DNA of 64,000 bases from Rugalucina vietnamica. Taxonomy: Eukaryota; Mollusca; Bivalvia; Lucinida; Lucinidae. The stretch lies in the NCBI GenBank assembly GCA_964017185.1, contig OZ024874.1, positions 51,798,856-51,862,855 on the forward strand, read 5' to 3'. Of this stretch, positions 58,001 through 64,000 are shown in pieces. How positions within the stretch are numbered: position 1 is the stretch's first letter; each line of letters starts with the position of its first letter. A program made the position numbers and the translations under genes. The notes beneath the pieces were generated by a model. That model saw only the letters and a program-made list of their open reading frames with translations, made no database searches and had not been told where the DNA came from.

Positions 58001-60953
58001 ACTTCACGTAGCTATGCATGGCTGTGAAATGGGACAGTAAGTATTCTAATATCATTACTGATGCTATAAGCATTAGTGTCGGGAAACAAACCCCGCGTTT
58101 GCTATCATTTGTGTATACGCCATATAATAGAGTGTGCGTTCGCATTGCACATAATTTCGGAAATTACGCATTGCTGTATTCATATTAAAGAAAAAATGTT
58201 TTACACATATACGTACAGTAACTATATTTGAACATGTTTGTATTACTTTTGGATTCGTCCCATGATAGGAAAACACCGTTTAACTTAATATATTATTGCA
58301 TAAATACCCGTCTCACATGAACAGCCATATGATAATGAAAGGAAAGCCATGTATTAATATGGCAATTCTCGTGAGCGCCTGCTGTTAATACATGGCTTTT
58401 ACTTGTGCTTTTTACAGGGCCTCTCGAAAAAAATTGGCGTGCATTTGATTTAACGTGATATTGTGACGTCATGATGACGAAGTTTGCCCCTAAAGCAGCA
58501 TTTTAAAAGGACTCTAACGTCATTTTCCCCGCCATTTTACGTTCACGAAATTTTGCAAAATCTGGGCCCAGTTCAGTGTTCAAAACTTCGTTGGCTTAAC
58601 GCTATCGTTAAGCCCTCAATTTGTTAACTATATATCAACTTCAAAAGCAACCCCAACACTGTATTTTTGTTGAAAATATGTGAGAATCCTTTACAGAGCA
58701 AAGGATTGTCACATTTTTTCAGCAAGAATTAACAGTATATCTTTGATATTGCCATTTGAAATTTTAACCAATTTTAACTAACGACATCGTTTATTTTGAA
58801 CAACTGGGCCCAGAGCAACTTCTCCAAATTTTCGCATGAAATAGTTGTATAATGCAATATTTACGATCAAACATGTTCATTCAGATACATTAACATCTGC
58901 TGCCCCCCCCCAGAAGGGTTGATACCCTTGCCTTTCAGGCTCGGGTTTCAACGCCTCCCTCGGGGTCCAGCAGATGTTAATGCATAGAAAACCATGTTTG
59001 ATCCCTATATTGTTGTAATTTTGCTCTTACAGAAAGTATATCGGCGATACATATGTGCGACATGGGGGTTATAACGAGGTAGCTGATCTCAACGACATTA
59101 TTATCCTCTACCCACAAGCTATAAAATCACTGGTACATGGCAACCCTCACGGGTGCTGGGATTGGTGGGGATATACTGGACTGGCATTTGGTACGTTTAT
59201 TGTTCTTTAAATCTGTTTGATGTTTGTTATTATTTTAAATATGAAAGGGCGTCGACTGCAAAAGAAGATGTGCCGCCGCTTGGGAAAACCAACACAAAAT
59301 GCTTGGACGAAAACAAAGGCGCAGATCAGCTTCGCGGTAATCGCGAAGCTGATCAGCGCCTTTGTTTTCGCTACACGGATAGTATATACAATCCCTATTC
59401 TACTTTAGCCTAAATTTCGAGCTTCTAGCCTGTTTCTGTGACTGTACAGCTCCGTTTGTGTCGGACCTGGTTGGAATAATACTTGTTGGTTTTCTCACAC
59501 ACAAGCTAATATGATTTAATCAAATGGTTTCTTATATCGCAAATTTAGTATTTTTAGTATAATATTTTTTTTTTAAACTTTCTTCTTAAATTAGAATTCT
59601 AAGATAAAAGTAAAACTGTATTTTGGAACATTGAATTAGAACCAACCAAACATTACAAAAACTTGCCCATGCAGTATATGGACATTTTTTTTTCAATTGT
59701 TAAAAAATTGAAATTTCATGAGAAAAAAATGATTTTTATATATATTTTGCTTAAAACATTGATTGTGGGTACAGGTGAGGCGGTTCTAACGAGTACCCGC
59801 AATCTATGTTTTGGACCCAAAATTAAGAAAAAATACCCCTGTCAACCCCACTTTTACTATACAAAAATGGGGAATAGGGGGTATTCATTGCATGGACATG
59901 TATGCATGATGAACATTGCACTCAAAAAACATAATATGGACATAATAATAATAATCAAAAACTGTTTAAAGTAGAAAATAAAGAAGTTACATAAAATCAC
60001 ATATAGAGTCAACACTTTCCTAAAGGCTATGTAGCAACGATATCTGTCCATCAACGACTTCTGTTCACCATGGACAATTGTCGTTGCGGCCGCAACGACT
60101 TCTGTTCACAAGCTAAATGGACAATAGTCGTTGAGCATGTATATATAAAATTTACTTTCAACGATTACTGTTCATTTTCCTAAAGCACTGCAAAAAAAGC
60201 TTATGTGGTGGTTCTTGTTGTTTTATGTTTTGGCGTTGAATTGTTGTGCTGTTTGCACCTTATGTACTGTTACAGCTTTTCTGTAAGTACATACCTTGGC
60301 ACCAATTTAGCAGACAACATTCACACTTGGACCATATGCACCCTGTATGATTGGCTTTCAGTCCACAGTACGAACCCCATGGGTCGATGCTCGGGGGGGG
60401 GGGGGGGACTGATCCCTGGGTAGATTTAGGCCACATATGATCCACGTATGAATGCTGCCCGGTAAGTGGTTGTGAAGATATAGACACCTATAATCTTGTG
60501 CATTCTGTTCGTACGTTTGAGGGTTATTTTCAAAAATGGACAGTTGTCGTTGACATTGCAGGTCATATCAACCACAGCAACGACTTCTGTCCACAATGGT
60601 CCATTGGACAAGAACGGTTGAAAAATCAACGATTACTGTCTAGTGGACAGAAGTCGTTGCGGTCTCAACGACAATTGTCCATGGTGAACAGAAGTCTTTG
60701 ATGGAGAGTTATCGTTGCTACGAGGCTATAAGATCTTGTACTATACCTTTTAAATGCATTGGCGTTGAAATGTATCTTAACCTGATATGCATACGACAAC
60801 CAGCTGAACATCTTTAGCACAGAAGTTTTTTTCTTTCAGCTGCTACTGTTTTTATATGTCGTCATGTGTTCTTCTGTACTTGCAGCTACCAACTCCGGAT
60901 TTCAGCCAATAGCTCTCAAAAGGATGGTTAACTCTATGATGGCCCCGACTTAA
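48989..60953 (+). CDS. Secreted PHB-depolymerase-like esterase, 10 exons, 351 aa
   Basis: Exons: 48989-49082, 52837-52959, 53587-53787, 54861-54958, 55676-55792, 56597-56629, 56986-57106, 57994-58036, 59033-59190, 60886-60953. All junctions are GT/AG, phases match throughout, and the 1,056-nt frame is unbroken. Residues 1-20 form a signal peptide (hydrophobic LLGLIVLCQA), so the enzyme is secreted. It is an alpha/beta hydrolase with nucleophile elbow G45-I-S47-S-G, Asp134 (HGKADSVV) and His170 (AEHG). The Ser-Asp-His order and spacing follow circularly permuted PHB depolymerases, which cut poly(3-hydroxybutyrate). The C-terminal half has the oxyanion-side LHVAMHGC, then YIGDTYVRHGGY, ADLNDIIILYPQA, NPHGCWDWWGYTGLAF and a final helix. 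It probably digests bacterial PHB or related polyesters in the gut (inference). The start could instead be the Met at 48995, as in the 63.5-kb paralog. Confidence 0.85.
49094..49374. mobile_element. MITE family B in intron 1
   Basis: CATTACGAAAACACGTCCAT at the left and TCATGTTATCCTGATG at the right are inverted. The central palindrome has arms GATTGTGGGTACACGTTA and CGAGTACCCACAATC. The 63-kb paralog lacks it. Confidence 0.9.
49519..49735. mobile_element. MITE family C in intron 1
   Basis: TTATGGGACATAGGCAAACAGTATAG, hairpin GACGCCGAACGCGGCGTC, then TCTGGGGCTATTCTG. It matches 52276-52502 and, inverted, 47570 and 63796. Confidence 0.75.
50250..51360 (-). pseudogene. Decayed EN-RT LINE, endonuclease part, in intron 1
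   Basis: Minus strand from ~51360: YRELGRYVIQIAALSETRFA (metal-binding Glu), GYTFFWSGRKSEERREAG, LILLGDFNARVGTDHQTW, LIDYVIV and CWTDHRLV. These are the ordered motifs of a LINE apurinic endonuclease. An in-frame TGA at 50855 interrupts it, and a frameshift lies near 50510 before the connector (RKRTEEIQSFADRKDMKKF). The RT half is absent. Antisense to the host gene. Confidence 0.85.
51380..52270. other. Intron 1 sequence with diverged ~150-bp repeats
   Basis: AAAGTGAATGGACAGTGG, GTGTGCAACTCCTCCTACAG and TTTGGATATAATCCTCAG recur at about 51766, 51961 and 52096, giving three diverged tandem units. No coding signal. Confidence 0.6.
52276..52502. mobile_element. MITE family C in intron 1, second copy
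   Basis: GTGGGACATAGGCAAACAG, hairpin GACGCCGCACAACGCGGCGTC, TCTGGGGCTATTCTG. It ends near AATGTGGGTTAA. Confidence 0.75.
52575..52826. mobile_element. MITE family B immediately before exon 2
   Basis: CATCAGGAAAACATGTCCAT at the left is the inverse of GGGCGTGTTTTCGTAATG at the right. It is in the opposite orientation to the intron-1 copy at 49094. Its last base is 10 nt from exon 2. Confidence 0.9.
52837..52959 (+). CDS. Depolymerase exon 2: nucleophile elbow
   Basis: It encodes residues 32-72 with GISSG (Ser47). The acceptor tract is only 10 nt long because a family-B MITE ends at 52826; the donor is GGAG|GTATAT. The relic at 45656 has the same exon without the MITE. Confidence 0.9.
53221..53550. 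mobile_element. 330-bp MITE with perfect ~33-bp TIRs, intron 2
   Basis: GTATAGCTCGGCAATTAGGT...CTGTATGGGCG at the left is matched perfectly by CGCCCATACAG...ACCTAATTGCCGAGCTATAC at the right. TA occurs at both edges. Perfect TIRs suggest recent insertion. Confidence 0.9.
53587..53787 (+). CDS. Depolymerase exon 3: catalytic Asp
   Basis: Phase 1 to phase 1. It begins in the AGG-V-LFACTQG segment (family position of a conserved Cys), has a C-rich AMTQCMQAPDL stretch, and ends in KIYIFHGKADSVVSP with Asp134. Confidence 0.9.
53858..54095 (-). mobile_element. Family-D repeat, 3' part, intron 3
   Basis: The minus strand reads ACTGAGTGGCCACCTATTGT, GCTGCTTACTCGGCTTACC and GAGTAGAAATTTC. It is 5' truncated. 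Confidence 0.75.
54225..54843. repeat. Dispersed repeat with ~150-bp internal tandem units, intron 3
   Basis: The ends carry TACCCTGCCACTTGATAAAG with GTGCGGGGTATTA, and GGCGGGGTATCATGCATGCC. Between them, GACCAATTTTCTTCA and CTTTGTATA recur at about 54345, 54480 and 54630. No protein. Confidence 0.7.
54861..54958 (+). CDS. Depolymerase exon 4: catalytic His
   Basis: It encodes GPKIKDYYRYYVANENQQIK and ends FNINAEHGQ (His170) in phase 0. The acceptor (TTTTTCATAG) abuts a dispersed repeat that ends at about 54843. Confidence 0.85.
55676..55792 (+). CDS. Depolymerase exon 5
   Basis: Phase 0 on both sides, 39 codons: ITNNFGTPCDQQNTTNF then NNCSYSAAYDLLNFIYGG. The two Cys fit the family's pattern of a conserved pair before the AAYDLL helix. 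Confidence 0.85.
55795..56345. other. Intron 5, first part: nothing recognised
   Basis: AT-rich with no clear repeat or gene signal before the MITE at 56346. Confidence 0.5.
56346..56577. mobile_element. MITE family B in intron 5
   Basis: CATTACGAACACCCGCCCGT and ATGGGCATGTTTTCCTGATG are the inverted ends. The central palindrome is partly deleted (GTTTGTGGGTGCCCGCAATC). It ends 19 nt before microexon 6. Confidence 0.85.
56597..56629 (+). CDS. Depolymerase exon 6: 33-nt microexon
   Basis: It encodes EPAPDAQQTGT in phase 0 between ATTTTAG and GTAAAT. Skipping it would keep the frame, so it could be alternatively spliced. Confidence 0.65.
56986..57106 (+). CDS. Depolymerase exon 7
   Basis: Phase 0 to phase 1: KFDQTDFFYFSTPSM then DDDGYIYVPTSCASG, matching the usual G-Y-x-Y-x-P-x-x-C segment before the MHGC strand. 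Confidence 0.85.
57275..57483 (-). mobile_element. tRNA-headed SINE in intron 7
   Basis: The minus strand reads GGCTCCCGTGGCCGAGCGGT, TAAGAGCGCTG (A-box half), then GGGTTCGAGCCCCGC (B box), and ends in a ...GGGACGTAAAACTG tail (complement near 57275). Intact pol III boxes. Confidence 0.8.
57588..57810. mobile_element. Fold-back MITE, 223 bp, intron 7
   Basis: CTGATAGATAGGTGCAGTC...AATTGAAC at the left mirrors GTTCAATT...GACTGCGCCTATCTATCAG at the right. Pairing continues through TTCGCAAACACTTC/GAAGTGTTTGCGAA to a short loop. Almost the whole element is one inverted repeat. Confidence 0.9.
57994..58036 (+). CDS. Depolymerase exon 8: MHGC strand (43 nt)
   Basis: Phase 1 to phase 2: CKLHVAMHGCEMGQ, the conserved L-H-G-C loop near the oxyanion hole. 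The donor is GGACA|GTAAGT. Confidence 0.85.
58864..59006. mobile_element. Small TIR element next to exon 9, intron 8
   Basis: GATCAAACATG...CATTAACATCTGCTG at the left and CAGCAGATGTTAATGC...CATGTTTGATC at the right are inverted. It ends ~27 nt before exon 9. Confidence 0.75.
59033..59190 (+). CDS. Depolymerase exon 9: substrate-side core
   Basis: Phase 2 to phase 1: KYIGDTYVRHGGYNEVADLN, IIILYPQA, HGCWDWWGYTGLAF. This is the most conserved signature of the family. Confidence 0.9.
59266..59510. mobile_element. MITE family A, copy 7, intron 9
   Basis: CCGCCGCTTGGGAAAACCAA, a central hairpin GGCGCAGATCAGCTTCGCGG with the inverse arm to GCGCC, TTTCGAGCTTCTAGCC, then TTGGTTTTCTCACACACAAG. Inverted orientation relative to copy 4. 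Confidence 0.85.
59654..59911. mobile_element. MITE family B in intron 9
   Basis: ACTTGCCCATGCAGTATATG at the left and GCATGGACATGTATGCATGA at the right. The centre is shortened (GATTGTGGGTACAGGTGAGG...CGCAATC). Confidence 0.8.
60031..60721. mobile_element. 691-bp hAT-like non-autonomous element, intron 9
   Basis: TIRs of ~75 bp start GTAGCAACGAT and contain GACTTCTGTTCACCATGGAC and AATTGTCGTTG. They are flanked by AAGGCTAT (60023-60030) and GAGGCTAT (60722-60729), an 8-bp duplication with one mismatch. CAACGACTTCTGTCCA-type words repeat several times internally. A piece of family-D-like sequence and a G run (60391-60407) lie in the middle. Confidence 0.85.
60886..60953 (+). CDS. Depolymerase exon 10: C-terminal helix and stop
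   Basis: ATNSGFQPIALKRMVNSMMAPT, then TAA. The helix is typical of the family. The final TCTATGATGGCCCCGAC is the 5' end of a family-D repeat, so the last six residues are repeat-derived. Confidence 0.85.
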
Positions 60954-61575
60954 AGCTATTCATTTTAGTTGGTTGGGGCCGGAGCTTCTTGTCTGTTGCT
61001 TGGCCCACCGGGGTCCAACTGGTGTTTTTCTTTTGCTCCGGAGTTAGTAGGTTATTCGGCGCCCAGGGATCTCCATCGTCGGGCAGCTTACTCAATCTGT
61101 GAGTCCTGGTTTTTGATTCATCGGGATGTTTATCATGATTTATTTGTTTGTTCTTGATGATTCATTGACTAGTTAGAGATTCACCACGAGGACCGAAGAA
61201 CTAACTAAATGTTGTGAACCACTGCAGAAGCTGAGGGTGAGGTTAGGTACCTGTAAAACCGGTTTAAGCCCGCCAGTAACTTTGTGTTACTGATCGTTCC
61301 AAGTCGATACTTCTGTGGTGGTTCTTTTTGTTTTATGTCTTGGTGTTTAAAATTTTTTGTGCTGTTGGCGCCTTATGTATGTTTTCATATTTTTAGTTAA
61401 GTTAAGGTAACTGAGTGGCCACCTATTGGGAAAATAGCTGCTCATTCGGCTTACGATATGTTTCATGGTATAAGTACCTGATTGTTAGTTTGGTTTTTTC
61501 CCACCTCGGTTTTTGGAGTGGGAATCTTTTTCTGATTGCGCCTTTTCCTGATCTTTGCCTACTTGTACCTTTTTA
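60933..61575 (+). mobile_element. Family-D repeat, full length, fused to depolymerase exon 10
   Basis: It starts with TCTATGATGGCCCCGAC inside exon 10 and passes GGGCCGGAGCTTCTTGTCTG, GAGATTCACCACGAGGACC, AAGCCCGCCAGTAAC and GCTTACGATATGTTTCATGG. It ends TTTGCCTACTTGTACCTTTT. It retains a 62-aa frame (60969-61157) also open in the 42-kb copy. Confidence 0.9.
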
Positions 61576-62253
61576 ACAAAGTAACTGGATAATACTTTAG
61601 GTGATATTCTACGAAACTGACAATAAAAATGTGACATTTGAGGTGGTCACAATGCTAGTATAGGAACTATTTTACCTTGGTGTAAATATATATATGTAAA
61701 CATGTACATGTACCTACATAGGCAAGACAGGCAGACACAAACTAATCCCCCTTCTTGGTGTACCTGAGTTTTTAGAAATTCTGTCTAATAGGTCTGAACC
61801 TTTCAAAAGTTGTGGTGTATTTATAAAGCCATGCGAGCCCCTGCGTCTGAAATCTTTACAGAGGTTTCTGCATACTTCCTATGTTAATCTTTAAGTAAAC
61901 TAAATAAAATCGTCAATCATGGCGACATGCGTCCAGCTTGGCCTTTCCCTAGCTATCTTACATTTCGTTTCGGTAAGGTTAACTGACCTGGGCATGATAA
62001 TTTGGTAATGAGCTGTAAAAGTAAAAAACTTTATATGCTAGAAACGTAGATTTTCGTACGACCCATCGTCTTATATCCTTGTTCTTGTATATCATGGTTG
62101 CTTGAGTTTGTATTGTCATTGTACATGTTGTATTGTCATTTATTATGTAACTTGTATATATGCATTTCATGTCTATGTGTTTATTGCCTATGTGTATTAC
62201 ATGTATTATTGTCCATTGCCTATATGTCACATATAACTCTCCTGTCTATATAG
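61576..62253. other. Downstream flank, no gene recognised
   Basis: AATAAA occurs at 61622 and near 61900 and could serve the depolymerase transcript, but neither is clearly better. No other feature. Confidence 0.4.
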
Positions 62254-62385
62254 GAAATAAAGCTTACTTTACTTTACTTTACTTTACTTTACTTTACTTT
62301 ACTTTACTTTACTTTACTTTACTTGCCTTACCTTACCTTACCTTACCTTACCTTACCTCACCTCACCTCACCTCACCTTACCTTA
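62254..62385. repeat. Pentanucleotide microsatellite (TTTAC then CTTAC then CTCAC)
   Basis: About a dozen TTTAC units pass into CTTAC, then CTCAC, then CTTAC again, in constant 5-bp phase. Confidence 0.95.
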
Positions 62386-62389
62386 GGAA

Positions 62390-62560
62390 AAAAATTAATT
62401 TGATCAGAAAAATTTTGATATTTTTCTTAAATTTGCTCAAAACACAATCTATGTTTTGGATCCAAAGTGGGGAAAATATGCATACGCCTATAAACCCCAG
62501 TTTTACTGTATAAAAGGTGGGTATAAGGGGTATCAATTACATGGACATGTTATCGTGAAT
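62390..62560. mobile_element. MITE family B, truncated
   Basis: The right half is present (AATCTATGTTTTGGATCC, CCCCAGTTTTACTG, ATGGACATGTTATCGTGAAT). The left end is replaced by the microsatellite. Confidence 0.75.
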
Positions 62561-63379
62561 AACAACAAATACAAATATCAGATACGATAGAAACAAATGA
62601 TAGACCGAGGCAGCCAACTATATCCCAAAAGGTGGCTACTCAGCTACGAGGATTATCAGTTGAATAGAATTGTAACATTGTAATATTTACATTAATAATA
62701 AACTACATCGTCAAAACTGACACCCGGGAACTGACATCAACACAAGAAACAAAACGAATGATAATAGAATTACCGCCTTGCCATATACGATCAGTATTTT
62801 ATTACTGCACAGGGAGTTTTTGTCGTTTTTAGTCTATTCTAGGGTTATAAGCGCATTTTTATCTTTACGTGATTCAAGTTGTCCAAAACAGAAAGATGAC
62901 AATACCGCCCACAAATCCGTGAGATAACCAAATTACTGCATACATAAATAGATGTTATATAATTTTTGCCTGGAAATTAAATGGCAAGAAACAAGAACTC
63001 CATTCTTTTTATTGGCTTACGTTATGTTTTCCGAAATTGCACGAAACCTCAAGTATGTTTGACGCCATTGATCGATGGCCACTACTCAGTCTCAGTCCAA
63101 ATAGGTGTTAGAATATCCGATCTGACCTGATACTAGTGATATTGTTTACGCGGACCCTGGGGACCCCTTCTTCAAGGTGAGCGAGTTCCCACAAAATTGT
63201 TCTATTTCAAACCATATGCTCAGATAATGCCTGGGACGGACTTCATGAAGTTGTCTGCATTAATGATAAATTTCGCTACAAAAGCTTTCATATGAAATTC
63301 ATATTTATTTTATATGATAATTATGTGTGGCGACCGTCGGGTTTAGAACAAAGCATATTTACCTGTAGCTGTTCGGCTT
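62561..63379. other. No recognisable gene; weak family-D traces
   Basis: AGCCAACTATATCCCAAAAGG then TGGCTACTCAGCTACG at about 62611 echoes the minus strand of family D. The rest is unassigned. Confidence 0.4.
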
Positions 63380-63468
63380 GTACTTTTTGAAGAATGCGTC
63401 TTATCTGATAAGAACAGTCTAGCCACTTAGGAATTCCACGTTCTATTTAGGACATTTAGACTGTCATA
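63380..63468 (+). promoter_or_regulatory. Promoter-proximal block of the second depolymerase paralog
   Basis: It matches 48900-48988 (CTTATCTGATAAGAACAG, TCTAGCCACTTAGGAATTCC, TTCTATTTAGGACATTTA) up to the start codon. Confidence 0.55.
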
Positions 63469-63568
63469 ATGGTTCTTCTAAGGATAGGACCACTGCTTTG
63501 TTTGGTAGTGTTATGCCAGGCGTGGGATAAACGCTTGTTCCTCTTCGGAAGCAGTGCGCCGTCGTTAG
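63469..63568 (+). CDS. Exon 1 of a downstream PHB-depolymerase paralog (partial gene)
   Basis: It encodes MVLLRIGPLLCLVVLCQAWD then KRLFLFGSSAPSL and ends in phase 1 at TTAG|GTAAGA, exactly like exon 1 of the complete gene (two residues longer after the signal peptide). The following intron shares AATATAAAGATTC, TATTCAATCCAAAACAA and TTACACAAATCCAAA with intron 1 of the complete gene. The remaining exons would lie beyond the window. Confidence 0.8.
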
Positions 63569-63795
63569 GTAAGATTTTTAATTCATTTTCAAATATAAAG
63601 ATTCAAAATTTATTCCATATTCAATCCAAAACAAACATGATTACATTACACAAATCCAAACACACACAGCTTGTTTTATTTTCGATTTTCCCTGTCAAAC
63701 CTATGGCACAAACATATGTCACTTTAACTCTGGCTTTGGCGTGAAATCACTAAACTAGTTGTTGTGTGGTCCTTAACCATGTTTTTGAGTGGTCA

Positions 63796-63983
63796 TTAAC
63801 CCATTTTTGACCAATGGACTTTGCCATCTTTATCATTTGGAAGAGTCCACTTTAAGTTTTAGGGGCGTTATGAGTAATTTTGATTTTTTTTGTTTCATTT
63901 TTCGATGAAAATTCGCAAACTGAATTCTGCGGGGTCACATCTGGTGTTATGCTGTATGGCAGACTTATATGATGAGTTAACCT
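63796..63983. mobile_element. MITE family C, copy 4 (partial)
   Basis: TTAACCCATTTTTGACCAAT at the left, GTCACATCTGGTGTTATGCTG near the right, and GAGTTAACC at the end. The hairpin is degraded. Confidence 0.6.
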
Positions 63984-64000
63984 AAAACTTCTTGATACTG

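Noticed and set aside
60969..61157. 62-aa frame shared by two family-D copies as a real protein
   Set aside because: The copies are so similar in DNA that a shared open frame is expected by chance. There is no start context or known domain.

Overview
This window is AT-rich, intron-bearing animal nuclear DNA packed with short palindromic transposons (MITEs), tRNA-headed SINEs, broken LINEs, a Penelope-like element and satellites. The repeat style (SINE tails ending in a 'GACTGGGACGT'-type sequence, 'AGCTCACCTGAGC' repeat ends, abundant MITEs) looks to me like a bivalve mollusc. That is recollection plus inference, not a database result. Bacterial features (operons, ribosome binding sites, CRISPR) are absent.

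Layout. 0-1.3 kb: a short glycine-rich protein gene inside a ~1.3-kb unit that recurs at 31.5-32.7 kb; a third, divergent glycine-rich gene lies at 40.1 kb. 2.1-4.4 kb: two tandem arrays; the first (~127-bp unit) carries palindromes and direct repeats matching nuclear-receptor sites. 7.1-16.3 kb: LINE ORF1, a second LINE with a 2A-like NPGP peptide and an intact reverse-transcriptase frame but a deleted endonuclease, a mariner-type helix-turn-helix fragment, and blocks of CGTA/GATACGCC words. 17-25 kb: tandem duplications with large hairpins, SINE and MITE copies, no gene. 26-30 kb: a decayed EN-RT LINE (+ strand) and a Penelope-like reverse transcriptase (- strand) whose catalytic YxDD reads YLEE. 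32.7-36.6 kb: two copies of a ~450-bp-unit repeat element, one carrying a nested insertion with target-site duplication. 40.7-47.4 kb: TIR elements, SINE and MITE copies.

49-61 kb holds the main cellular gene: a 10-exon, 351-aa secreted poly(3-hydroxybutyrate)-depolymerase-like esterase. I could join all exons by GT/AG splicing with matching phases. Catalytic Ser47, Asp134 and His170 lie in the order of circularly permuted PHB depolymerases. A truncated exon-2 copy lies upstream (45.7 kb), and exon 1 of another paralog begins at 63.47 kb, so this is a tandem gene family continuing beyond the window. Almost every long intron contains transposons; one MITE sits 10 nt before exon 2, and the last six residues come from a dispersed repeat.

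The depolymerase is a plausible extracellular digestive enzyme for bacterial storage polyester. The glycine-rich genes have no assignable function. Everything else is mobile or satellite DNA.
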